Notes: generated from the letters alone by a model not told the origin. DNA of 64,000 nt from Gimesia aquarii (GCF_007748195.1 NZ_CP037920.1:3287501-3351500), one strand, 5' to 3'. Shown: positions 27,993 through 36,213, counted from the stretch's first letter. Numbers and translations are program-made.

Positions 27993-28598
27993 ATGCGTTT
28001 CACTGTACCAATGGCTTTTTGTTCGGCGATGACTTTGGCTGGCATGTTCTGTTTTGCTATTTTTCTATTTGCTGAACCGCCGGAAGAGAAAAAAAGCAGT
28101 GTGAGTGTGAAACCGAAATCCGTTGATCCAGGTCGGAAAACGGAGACTCAAAAGGCTTCGAAGAAACGTCTTGTATCCGTGGAAGTCGCGCGCGAGCGTG
28201 CGAAATTAACACATAGTATTTATGCAACTACTCTCGAAGCAATGCACCATCACTACTTCTTCCATGACAGGGCGAACGTTCCTGCGCGTGTGATGGAAGA
28301 TATGTTTGAGGATATCGCACGTCAGGAGAATATCAAGGCGAAGTGGATTGCCGTCAATGCCAAGGCAATGAGCATTGATCATGAACCCGAAAGCGCGTTT
28401 GAAAAACAGGCAGTCAAGGAAATTTCGTCAGGTAAACCCACATATGAACGAGTCGAAAAGGGTGTGTACCGAAGTGCCTTCGCGGTTTCATTAATGAATA
28501 ACGGATGTCTGGGCTGCCACCTTGGTTTTGGCGCGAATGAAAACAAAAAACCTCGTTTTGCCGGGTTGGTGATTTCGATCCCCGTCAAAGAAGATTAA
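27993..28598 (+). CDS. exported DUF3365/Tll0287-like protein with one c-type haem site
   Basis: This protein of about 201 residues has a signal or anchor helix (MAFCSAMTLAGMFCFAIF), a Lys-rich linker, and a helical sensor-like domain containing THSIYATTLEAMHHHYFFHD. Its C-terminal part carries the single haem motif CLGCH. This matches the DUF3365 (Tll0287-like) fold, a PAS-like haem-binding domain often used to sense redox or gas. I chose the ATG at 27993 because AGGAG lies 8 nt upstream. It stands alone, so the partner is not evident. Confidence 0.78.
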   Translation: MRFTVPMAFCSAMTLAGMFCFAIFLFAEPPEEKKSSVSVKPKSVDPGRKTETQKASKKRLVSVEVARERAKLTHSIYATTLEAMHHHYFFHDRANVPARVMEDMFEDIARQENIKAKWIAVNAKAMSIDHEPESAFEKQAVKEISSGKPTYERVEKGVYRSAFAVSLMNNGCLGCHLGFGANENKKPRFAGLVISIPVKED

Positions 28599-29227
28599 TG
28601 GATTTGTTTTCCAAAGCTTTTTAGATCAATGCGACTATCGCTGGGAACTTTTCTGTTTGAGTTGCTTGCGATTTCTTTATCACGATGCAGCACGAATGAA
28701 ACTCTCTGCGCGCGATTTCTATGAAGTTCTTTCCAAATCGGAGAGCAGTATAGGCTAAGGCAGCATGAATAAAGAGACATCTTTATTCATGTTATGGATG
28801 GCGAAAGCGGGATGTTAATCATGACACCGTGAACAATTTTTCTTTTGGATTCACGAGAAATTCATAATTCAAAAACAGAGCCTCATTTTTGTCGATAAGT
28901 GGCCGATTTAAGCTGTTTTGAAAAGTCGGACTCTTGCCCTTAATTGTATATCGCAGAAATGCCCAAAACGTTAACAACTATTTTCAAAAAAAACGAAATT
29001 CCCGCGTATCGCCATCTTTTTGCGTTAATGAATAAAACTTCTTAGTGATCTTCATCAACTCTTAACAGATTCTACTAGAATATAAAATATTGAGATTACT
29101 GACGCGATGTATTAAAGTTTGCAAATTAAATCAGATACGATTCTCATCAGATATTCTTTTAGTTACGTCATAACGAAACTTCGGAACTCATTCAAAAATC
29201 AGCAAATAGAAGAGACGCACTAGTCCG
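28599..29227. other. intergenic region before the second ECF sigma locus
   Basis: About 630 bp without a supported gene. It holds a perfect 12-bp inverted repeat (28764-28791) and an AT-rich stretch near 28980-29200 that should include the sigma gene promoter. Confidence 0.5.
28764..28791. repeat. perfect 12-bp inverted repeat
   Basis: CATGAATAAAGA and TCTTTATTCATG (28764-28775 and 28780-28791) are exact reverse complements with a 4-nt spacer. There is no T-tract, so it is a hairpin or operator rather than a clear terminator for the upstream haem protein gene. Confidence 0.7.
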
Positions 29228-29791
29228 ATGAATGCGACACAAACAACAACACTTCAAGTCGATTCTGCACGCAGCCGAGCAGATTTGGCACGCAACTGGG
29301 TCAAAGTTCAACCTTCATTGATGGCATTCGTGGTGGCATCAACTCCACAGTTCAATGATGCAGAGGACTTACTGCAAGAGGTCGCAGCGGAAGTCGCATT
29401 ACGTTATGATGAGTATGACAGTTCTCGCCCTTTTTTGCCTTGGGCTTTGTGGATTGCAAAGCTCAAAATTGCCGACTACTACCGAGGTAAACGCCGCGAT
29501 CGAGTGTTGTTCATGGGTGAGGCCATGGATGCACTCGCTGATGCCTGCTCTCGTGTCCAACGCTTGATGTCAGAAGAACGGGATCTCTTGGAATACTGTC
29601 TTGATCAATTAACTGAGCGATCCCGGCGTTTGTTAGGGCTGCGTTATACAGATGATTTGAAGCCAAAAGAAATTGCCAGTGAGTTAGGAACATCAACTGG
29701 CTCAGTACGGGTGACGCTTTCCCGTATTCGTACCAGCTTAATGGATTGCGTTCAAAAACGAGCCGCCGGTGAAGCGAATGTCGGAAACTAA
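29228..29791 (+). CDS. ECF-type RNA polymerase sigma factor
   Basis: This 187-residue protein has region 2 (DAEDLLQEVAAEVALRYDEY) and PFLPWALWIAKLKIADYYRG, and region 4 helix-turn-helix (LKPKEIASELGTSTGSVRVT). It is a second sigma-70-type factor of the short planctomycete class, distinct from the one at 15.2-15.7 kb. Its 3' end overlaps the start of the membrane partner gene by about 14 bp, which indicates translational coupling. It likely controls its own operon; targets are unknown. Confidence 0.9.
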   Translation: MNATQTTTLQVDSARSRADLARNWVKVQPSLMAFVVASTPQFNDAEDLLQEVAAEVALRYDEYDSSRPFLPWALWIAKLKIADYYRGKRRDRVLFMGEAMDALADACSRVQRLMSEERDLLEYCLDQLTERSRRLLGLRYTDDLKPKEIASELGTSTGSVRVTLSRIRTSLMDCVQKRAAGEANVGN

Positions 29792-31067
29792 CGAACTGAA
29801 AGAAGTTACAGCGCTCGAGAATATCGATGCGTATCTGGACGGTGAAGATCTTTCGCTGGAAGAGGCGCAAAAGTTAGAGCAGTGGATCAAGTCAGACAGC
29901 GACAATGCTGATCAGGCCTTTCGTCGTGTATTTCTGCATTCGTATCTTAGACAGCGGTTCCAGGTCCGATCGATTGGTGAAGCACAAGTCAAAGAGATGC
30001 AATCGCGTCAAAAAGAACCGTTGGTTCTACCTTCTGAGTCTGAAATCGAAGTCAAATCCCGTCAGACGACACCACAAAAACAAACACGAAGGCAGAAACG
30101 ACATACACTGCTGACTTGGCGTTGGTTCCTGATGATCGGAATAGGAATCGTTTCTACTATTAACCTGGCAGTTTTGTTTATCAAAGATTTTCAACTTCCC
30201 TATGACGAAGACAAAGCGTTTGAAACTCTTTTTCAGCAGTCTGATTATGCTAAAAAAACGTTTCTGATGGCGCGCATCGCGGCTCAACCTTTTTTATATG
30301 AAGGATTTGATTATTCAGAAGCACTTCTGGATGAGAAGGAATCCAAAGGTGCCACCGGTTTGAATGGAGGGCAGGGATGGTCTGGGCCCTGGATCGACAA
30401 GGGACCCAAGTACTCTACCATTATTCATGACCCGAAACGACAGACTTCGGGTGGTAATGATATGCGGTTGTTTGGTTCCCTCGGATTTTCTGATCAATAT
30501 GGGAATATGCTCTTAACAGAAGGTGGCCAGTTTCGTTCGGGGGGGCCTGCAGAATCTGTGACGGTTCGTCACATTGATCTACAACAGGTCCCTTATGCAT
30601 TATCCGACGAAAAGGGTTTTGGAGCCGACGGCGAAACGGTCTGGCTCAGTTTCATGGCGCAATCCTACGATAATGCAGGTGAGGGACGCTATGCTTATAT
30701 CGATTTTGGAAACGAAGAATCGAGCCTGCGAATCGGAAAGTTGGCTTCCGCTCCCAGAGGAAACTGGGCTGCCGCGGGACAAGTCAATGGAACCGAATAT
30801 AATACGACTTCGAGTGACGTGCTTTCGGGGCAGGTTGTCCTGATTGTGGCTCGGATTCTCTTTCGTCCCGGTGCTGAAGAAGTTGCCATGTGGCTGAATC
30901 CCCCTCTCAACCACATTCCCGATCTGGGAGATGTGGACTTGCGACTGATGACGCCGGATCTGAGAATCGAGCGTGTCAAAATTGTCAGTCAATACTCAAC
31001 TGACTTCGATGAACTGCGCGTGGGAGTCTCTTTTGTCGATGTGATTCCAGCCCCTGATGAAAACTGA
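29778..31067 (+). CDS. membrane partner of the ECF sigma factor (putative anti-sigma)
   Basis: This protein of about 429 residues has an acidic N-terminal helical part (ENIDAYLDGEDLSLEEAQKL), similar to the N-domain of FecR-type regulators, and one membrane helix at about residues 113-135. A large outside domain follows, with jelly-roll-like segments (GFDYSEALLDEKESKGATGL, then DIGNEE-like strands). No FecR core motif is seen. The start is the ATG at 29778 inside the sigma gene; a GTG at 29769 is also possible. Position and topology suggest an anti-sigma role, which is inference. Its last 11 bp overlap the Cys-periodic small gene. Confidence 0.72.
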   Translation: MSETNELKEVTALENIDAYLDGEDLSLEEAQKLEQWIKSDSDNADQAFRRVFLHSYLRQRFQVRSIGEAQVKEMQSRQKEPLVLPSESEIEVKSRQTTPQKQTRRQKRHTLLTWRWFLMIGIGIVSTINLAVLFIKDFQLPYDEDKAFETLFQQSDYAKKTFLMARIAAQPFLYEGFDYSEALLDEKESKGATGLNGGQGWSGPWIDKGPKYSTIIHDPKRQTSGGNDMRLFGSLGFSDQYGNMLLTEGGQFRSGGPAESVTVRHIDLQQVPYALSDEKGFGADGETVWLSFMAQSYDNAGEGRYAYIDFGNEESSLRIGKLASAPRGNWAAAGQVNGTEYNTTSSDVLSGQVVLIVARILFRPGAEEVAMWLNPPLNHIPDLGDVDLRLMTPDLRIERVKIVSQYSTDFDELRVGVSFVDVIPAPDEN

Positions 31068-31422
31068 GTGCATTACACAGAATGTGGGTTTCGTTCGTTC
31101 TGATCTCCTTTCTCTGTACCGTATCAGGCCCAGATGTGCAGCAGCAGCTATTAATGTCGCTGCTGGGTGGACAGCTGGTTGTGTTGCTGCAGCCGCTGCT
31201 TGCGCGCTGGTGGCAAATAACAACTTCGATACTTGTGTCGGTAATCAAAATATTCTTTACGTCAACTGTATTAATAAAGCTACCGGAGATTATAATGATG
31301 CGATAGCAGCAGATGCTGCAGTGGCTACTTGTTATGCCGATGCAGATAGTGCATACGCTGATTGTCTAACTGCCGCAACCGATGCCTACAATGCTTGTCT
31401 TGATGCATGCCCTGTGGAATAA
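31057..31422 (+). CDS. small Ala/Cys-rich protein with 11-residue Cys/Tyr repeats
   Basis: This 121-residue protein overlaps the end of the membrane partner gene by 11 bp and is followed by a terminator hairpin, so it is the last gene of the sigma transcription unit. It has a short N-terminal part, then an Ala-rich stretch (CVAAAAACALVA), then a repeat C-x7-Y-x2 with Cys at 60, 71, 92, 103 and 114 and Tyr at 68, 79, 100 and 111. A last Cys is at 118. An 11-residue period fits a helical hendecad with Cys and Tyr on fixed faces. No known family is recognised; an exported structural or metal-binding peptide is possible. The start has no strong ribosome site and may depend on coupling. Confidence 0.55.
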   Translation: MKTECITQNVGFVRSDLLSLYRIRPRCAAAAINVAAGWTAGCVAAAAACALVANNNFDTCVGNQNILYVNCINKATGDYNDAIAADAAVATCYADADSAYADCLTAATDAYNACLDACPVE

Positions 31423-31436
31423 GTGAACTATCAAAT

Positions 31437-31478
31437 CTGGATCCCGTACGAGAAGATGCGGGATCCAGTTTGATTCTT
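31437..31478 (+). terminator. intrinsic terminator of the second sigma operon
   Basis: CTGGATCCCG and CGGGATCCAG (31437-31446 and 31459-31468) form a perfect 10-bp stem with a 12-nt loop, followed by the T-rich TTTGATTCTT. It lies 15 bp after the stop of the Cys-periodic gene. Confidence 0.82.
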
Positions 31479-31593
31479 GATATTGGATCAAAACTGTATA
31501 CAATAGAGTTGATGTATCATTATGGTAGCCAACATGTTGACCCCCCACACTTACAGGCAAGGTTTTCTATTATGCAAATTTCTGGAGGTTAAA

Positions 31594-31923
31594 GTGAATT
31601 CACCATTTTTGCTGATTTTCATGGCCATGTGTCCTTTTTTACTGCTTTCCCTATTTATTTCCTGGTGGAGCAGCAGACTGCAAAAAACGAGTACAGGTCA
31701 GAATGGCGCCACTAAAATCCCTACTTATAAAACTGTCATCGTTTATATAGTAGCGGTTCTCATCATAATATTCCTACCACAGCCTCTCTATAATTTTCTA
31801 ATCCCTAAAATAGAACCAGCTGTTCCTCAAAACTTGCAACCTCCAGCACCATTAGCACCCACCGAGCATCATCCTGCTCCTGATGCAAAAAAGAGTACTC
31901 CTTTACCAAACAACATCAAATAA
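31594..31923 (+). CDS. small two-span membrane protein with Pro-rich tail
   Basis: This 109-residue protein starts with GTG at 31594, preceded by a strong GGAGG 6 nt upstream. It has two membrane helices (about residues 4-23 and 48-68) joined by a polar loop. A C-terminal tail rich in Pro and Ala (PAVPQNLQPPAPLAPTEHH) ends in a short basic segment. It is separated from the sigma operon by a terminator and from the IS element by about 230 bp. No family is recognised. Confidence 0.6.
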   Translation: MNSPFLLIFMAMCPFLLLSLFISWWSSRLQKTSTGQNGATKIPTYKTVIVYIVAVLIIIFLPQPLYNFLIPKIEPAVPQNLQPPAPLAPTEHHPAPDAKKSTPLPNNIK

Positions 31924-32166
31924 GGTCCATATTGCAAAGTAATTTACTGCTTGCCTTTAACTTAAGTCATACTGGATAACTGAAACGTTTACGGAGCGTT
32001 TCATAATAAGAAGGCAATGAAGTGGCCTGCTACATCACCCATCTGAGAGAGCGGTGATCTACAATCAGATTCTCAACTTTAGCTCTGCCACTCCTGATAG
32101 TGGATACTGACACTGATCAGATAGTCTCTGTTTCAAAGTCTAGAGAAATTGACGTGATACTATGAC

Positions 32167-32180
32167 CGCCGTGTCAAGCC
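32167..32180 (+). repeat. left subterminal inverted repeat of the IS
   Basis: CGCCGTGTCAAGCC, exact reverse complement of 33451-33464. Confidence 0.88.
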
Positions 32181-32251
32181 CCCTCCCTGAAACGCTAAAA
32201 TAAGTGTTCCAGTTTTTCCTGACCTGAACACTCTATTAAGGATGCAAAATT

Positions 32252-33257
32252 ATGTGGCATATTGGTATCGATCTTCATCGGAGAACGGTTGTCACGTCCG
32301 CGGTCAATGATTCTGGAGAAGTGGTCTCTCCTGTGACAATCGAATGTCGGAACACAAAAGCCATTCTCAAATTTCTACAACCACTCAAACCGTTCCGAGC
32401 GGTTGTCGAGTCCACAGCAACTTATCGTTGGTTATATAAGTTACTCTCTGAGGAAGGAACCATCCTGTTGGTCCATCCAGCGAAATTACGCTTGATGATT
32501 CAACGGCGCGCTAAAACAGATCGTTTGGACTGTCAGCTCCTAGCGAACCTGTTACGGATCAACCAGATCCCGCTCTCCTACATTCCCCCCAGACGATTAT
32601 CAGCAACTGAGAGAGATTACACGCCACCGCGCCCGCCTGGTCCGTGACAGAGCCCAGGTCAAGATTGGTTTACGGTCATTGTTGGCGCGTCATAATCGGG
32701 ACGCCCCCTATCGCATCCCTTTTGGTCCTGGAGGGATCAAGTGGTTCCGGGATCAATCATTTTCGCCCATTGACGATCTGATCCGTGATGAACTGATCAC
32801 GCGACTTAATCACTTTACTGAGCAAATTAATGCGATCGATCAACAACTGGAAGAACTACGGGAGTCTTTTCCCCAGGTAGAAGCATTACTCGATATTCAC
32901 GGAATCGGACTGTATTCCGCTTTGGTGATTGTTGCTGAACTGGGGGAGATTGAACGATTTCGCTCTGCGAAACAGGTGGGTGCTTATGCAGGATTGACAT
33001 CAAAAGTGAACCAGTCTGGAGGTCACTGTTATTACGGTTCCATTACCAGACAAGGACCACCCTGGTTACGTTGGGTGCTGACCGAAGTCGCGATTCACGC
33101 GATCAAACGCTATGTTCCCTTGAAAAGGTTTTACACCCGAATTCGTAAGCGATCTGGAGCCAAGAAAGCCTGGGTTGCTGTAGCTTGTAAACTTGCGGAA
33201 ATTTCCTGGAAACGATTATTCCGCTGGCAGATTGAGCACTCAGTACAGTTGGCTTAA
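32252..33257 (+). pseudogene. IS110-family DEDD transposase, frameshifted
   Basis: The first part gives the RuvC-like domain with the four acidic residues Asp7 (IGIDLHR), Glu53 (VVEST), Asp90 and Asp93 (AKTDRLD). The second part, in the next frame, gives the Transposase_20 domain with LDIHGIGLYSALVIVAELG, the AYAGLTSKVNQSGGH core containing the likely nucleophile Ser, and GPPWLRWVL. The frames join if one C is removed from the run of six C at 32585-32590: the product then reads SYIPPDDYQQLREITRHRAR and has about 334 residues, the normal length. The break is thus a single-base expansion in a homopolymer. It may be a real inactivating mutation, a sequencing error, or slippage. Confidence 0.88.
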
Positions 33258-33450
33258 AAAGAGAAAAGACGAATTACGCGAAAGCAGTGAGTTCGGCCCG
33301 CTGTGGGGGCTGGTGAGAGAAGCTCTGCGCCGTTGACGTGAATGGGCTGCTCACTGATTGAATTGTAATCTGCGCGACGGCGTTTTGCCGGACGGCGCGA
33401 ATGGGTGCCTAGTTTCGCGTAAAAACAAATTTAGAATACAATGGAACGGA
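33258..33450 (+). ncRNA. candidate bridge RNA in the IS right end
   Basis: This stretch between transposase stop and right inverted repeat is strongly structured. CAGTGAG (33285-33291) pairs with CTCACTG (33350-33356), and GCCC (33296-33299) with GGGC (33344-33347). An apical hairpin covers 33312-33331. Between these stems is a symmetric internal loop with 12 nt on each side (33300-33311 and 33332-33343). The 5' side contains GTGGGGGC, the reverse complement of the right flank at 33476-33483. The 3' side contains TTGACGTGA, identical to 32149-32157 at the left end (left flank plus core plus one IS base). A second structured part follows (CGCGA at 33373-33377 with TCGCG at 33415-33419). Known biology: IS110-family elements encode such RNAs, in the right end for IS1111 members. 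Its exact ends and promoter are not determined. Confidence 0.68.
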
Positions 33451-33464
33451 GGCTTGACACGGCG
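33451..33464 (+). repeat. right subterminal inverted repeat of the IS
   Basis: GGCTTGACACGGCG, exact reverse complement of 32167-32180. Confidence 0.88.
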
Positions 33465-33625
33465 TAGTCATGGGTGCCCCCACGAATGTCTCGAGTCGCT
33501 GGAAACAGTAATGATTTGTTCTTTTAAGATTGAGTTGCTTGGTGTGAAGTGGAACCATAGAATGGAAAGCAGTATTTGTTTGTGGGATTCCAGACGTTCA
33601 TTTATCGCTTCCGATTGGAAATTAG

Positions 33626-35095
33626 ATGAGACTGCTTTGCATTAGTTGGCTTGTTTGTGTGTTCTTAGGTTTACCTCAGTTCTCAGAGAAAGTAAATGCG
33701 GCGGAAAATCAATATAACGTGTTATTTATCATTTCAGATGATCTGACAGCGACCGCGCTTTCCTGTTATGGCAACAAAGTCTGTCACACTCCCAACATTG
33801 ATGAAATCGCTGCGAAAGGAACACGTTTTACACGCGCTTATTGTCAGGCCACCTATTGCGGACCCTCTCGGGCTTCGTTTATGTCGGGCTATTATCCACA
33901 TGCTTCATTGGCCTTTGGTTATGTGAGTCCGCGTTCCTATATTGGTGACCGGCCCACCTGGTCACAACACTTCAAGAACAATGGGTATTACACTGCTCGG
34001 GTGAGCAAGATTTATCATATGGGAGTACCCGGAGATATTGAAAAAGGAAGCAACGGCACTGATGATCCTGCGTCGTGGACCGAACGCTTTAATAGCCAGG
34101 GACCGGAATGGAAAGCGCCTGGAAACGGCGAAACACTGGAAAACAATCCTGATGGAAAGAAACCTGCCGTTGGTGGAAACACATTTGTCGTTGTGGAAGC
34201 GAACGGGGATGATCTCGTGCACTCCGACGGAAAGACAGCAAAAAAAGCAGTGGAGTTAATTGAGAAACATAAAAACGAACCCTTCTTTCTGGGCGTAGGT
34301 TTTGTAAGACCGCACGTGCCGTTTGTCGCTCCTAAATCTTATTATCCTCCATTCCTGCCTTACGGAAAACATATTCTTCCCAAAAAGGTGAAAGGAGACT
34401 GGGATGATATTCCGAAGTTCGGCATTAATTACAAAACGAGTGTGAACATGAAGATGGATCTCCGCCGACAGAAAAAAGCGGTCGGTGGTTATCTGGCCTC
34501 GGTCGCTTATATGGACGCGCAGGTCGGAAAATTACTGGATGCTTTGAAACGTGCGGGGATTGAGGATAAGACGATTGTGATCTTTACCAGCGATCATGGC
34601 TATCACCTGGGTGAACATGATTTCTGGGCTAAGGTCAGCTTGCATGAAGAGTCGGCGGCGGTTCCGTTGATTATCAGTGTGCCTGGCAAGAAACCGGCTG
34701 TCTGTCATTCTCTCACCGAGTTGCTTGATTTGTATCCGACGATCACAAGCTTGTGCGGCTTAAAAATTCCGAACGGAATTCAAGGTAAAGACCTTTCTGG
34801 CATGCTGGACGATCCAAGTGTGAGTGTGAGAGATGCTGCCTTTAGTGTGGATCCGCGAAATAAAGGGAATCGAGGCTTTCTCCTTCGCGATGACCGCTGG
34901 GCCTTCATTCAATATAAAGAAGACGCTTCCGAGGGTGTGGAATTGTACGACATGCAAAATGATCCGCAGCAATTCACAAATCTAGCAGAAAAACTCGAGC
35001 ATCAGTCCAAAGTCGCTGAATTTAAGAAACGACTTGCGAAAAAGCTGAAAGCAATCCGCACGAATGACCTGGGTCATACCTACACGAAACAATAA
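33626..35095 (+). CDS. secreted sulfatase (iduronate-2-sulfatase-like, Cys-type)
   Basis: This 489-residue protein has a signal peptide (residues 1-26), the metal motif SDDLTATALSCYGN at 37-50, and the signature CGPSR at 78-82 with Cys78 as formylglycine precursor. GVGFVRPHVPFVAPKSYY and FTSDHGYHLGEHDFWAK follow, which are typical of iduronate-2-sulfatase-like enzymes. It should act outside the cytoplasm on sulfated glycans. It lies 150 bp after the IS element, so its promoter region is directly next to the insertion. It is convergent with the Gfo/Idh gene 21 bp away. Confidence 0.92.
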   Translation: MRLLCISWLVCVFLGLPQFSEKVNAAENQYNVLFIISDDLTATALSCYGNKVCHTPNIDEIAAKGTRFTRAYCQATYCGPSRASFMSGYYPHASLAFGYVSPRSYIGDRPTWSQHFKNNGYYTARVSKIYHMGVPGDIEKGSNGTDDPASWTERFNSQGPEWKAPGNGETLENNPDGKKPAVGGNTFVVVEANGDDLVHSDGKTAKKAVELIEKHKNEPFFLGVGFVRPHVPFVAPKSYYPPFLPYGKHILPKKVKGDWDDIPKFGINYKTSVNMKMDLRRQKKAVGGYLASVAYMDAQVGKLLDALKRAGIEDKTIVIFTSDHGYHLGEHDFWAKVSLHEESAAVPLIISVPGKKPAVCHSLTELLDLYPTITSLCGLKIPNGIQGKDLSGMLDDPSVSVRDAAFSVDPRNKGNRGFLLRDDRWAFIQYKEDASEGVELYDMQNDPQQFTNLAEKLEHQSKVAEFKKRLAKKLKAIRTNDLGHTYTKQ

Positions 35096-35116
35096 GATGT
35101 GCGAAAGAGGGCAAAA

Positions 35117-36157
35117 TCAATTGACGGGAATGCTCTGAGTTTGTCCTGTCTCGGCTGCTTTGTAGGCGGCGTAGATCGTTCTGAGAACCTGTAAGCTGTC
35201 ATGGCTGGTGAGCGTGGGTGGTTCTTTTTCCAGTACAGACCTGACTGCGGCATGCACACAGGGAGTATAGCCCCGAGGTTGAATGGGACCTTCAAACTTG
35301 TGAATGGTTCCGGGTTTGTCATCATTCAGAGACCATTGTAAATGTTTGCCAGTCGAATAATCCATTTCCAGCCAGCCTTTGGAACCCCAGATTTTAATCA
35401 ACGACTGCTTGCCCCGTTTAGTGTAATAACCGGATGTCATCGTACCTAAAAATCCTTTATCGAATTTCAGGCTGAGGGCTGCGGAATCTTCGACGTCAAT
35501 GGGCTGTCCACCGACATTGGTGATGAAACCGCACACATCCGTGATTTTGGAATCTGTGATATACATTCCCAGGTCGAGCCAGTGAATTCCCAGCCAGATG
35601 AGGTGACCGCCACCGGCACACTTTTTTTGAGCAAACCAGCCAGCCTGATAACTTTTGCTTGTCAGTCTCGTCTGATCGGCAATGAAGTTGAGTTCAATGC
35701 CATAAATCTTACCGAAGGTTCCTTTGCGGATCATACGACGCGCGGCTTTGACTTCCGGGTTATTACGATTTGCTAAAGCCAGCATCAGATTGAGATGTTT
35801 TCCGTCTGCTTTTTGCACCAATGCTTCAAATTGTTCGATGTTCGTGCAGGAAGGCTTTTCGGCAAATACAGGACAGCCATTTTCTAGCGCAAGATCAATG
35901 GCCGCCGGTGACTGGATGGCTTCCATGGTGATTAATGCCATGTCGGGCTTTTCTTTTTTAAACAATTTTTGGGGATCGTCATAAACCCGGGTTAATTTAT
36001 CGCCCAGTTTGTTGCGTGCCGTTGCGACATGTTTCTGGCTTGGATCACAGAGAATGACTTCGCTGACGTCCTCGCAGGAAGCGAGTGCCGGATAGTAGGC
36101 GCCCAAATGTGCGGATGTGTCATTGATGAGAAGGGCGACGATTGCCTTGTCTGCCAT
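35117..36157 (-). CDS. Gfo/Idh/MocA family oxidoreductase
   Basis: This 346-residue protein has no signal peptide. It has an N-terminal NAD(P)-binding Rossmann part (IVALLINDTSAHLGAYYPAL, a non-canonical glycine loop), the EKPSCTN motif with the catalytic-region Lys, and a C-terminal alpha/beta domain with GIHWLDLGMY. The family oxidises or reduces sugars and inositols. The usual GxGxxG loop is altered, so cofactor binding may differ. It is 56 bp downstream of a second Gfo/Idh gene on the same strand, and the two probably form an operon. Confidence 0.87.
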   Translation of the reverse strand: MADKAIVALLINDTSAHLGAYYPALASCEDVSEVILCDPSQKHVATARNKLGDKLTRVYDDPQKLFKKEKPDMALITMEAIQSPAAIDLALENGCPVFAEKPSCTNIEQFEALVQKADGKHLNLMLALANRNNPEVKAARRMIRKGTFGKIYGIELNFIADQTRLTSKSYQAGWFAQKKCAGGGHLIWLGIHWLDLGMYITDSKITDVCGFITNVGGQPIDVEDSAALSLKFDKGFLGTMTSGYYTKRGKQSLIKIWGSKGWLEMDYSTGKHLQWSLNDDKPGTIHKFEGPIQPRGYTPCVHAAVRSVLEKEPPTLTSHDSLQVLRTIYAAYKAAETGQTQSIPVN

Positions 36158-36213
36158 GAAACTGCTTTCTCTTAAAACGAAATGGGATTAGCTGTCAATA
36201 TTGAGTCAAAGGT

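Larger units (their letters stand above)
32157..33476 (+). mobile_element. IS110-family insertion sequence (IS1111-like)
   Basis: A 1.32-kb element. The 14-bp sequence CGCCGTGTCAAGCC at 32167-32180 returns as its exact reverse complement at 33451-33464. This gives subterminal inverted repeats typical of the IS1111 group, whereas IS110 proper usually has none. The DEDD transposase gene lies between them, with a long non-coding right part. The boundaries are inferred from a GTG found at both ends (32154-32156 and 33474-33476); the exact ends need comparison with an empty site. IS1111 members move without long target duplications, using an RNA-guided recombinase. Confidence 0.85.

Noticed and set aside
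31982-32002. GAAACG/CGTTTC hairpin left of the IS
   Set aside because: The stem is only 6 bp, without a T-tract, and lies outside the inferred element.
33358-33645. 95-codon plus-strand frame across the IS right end and the sulfatase promoter
   Set aside because: It crosses the right inverted repeat and the structured RNA region and overlaps the sulfatase start; no ribosome site fits.
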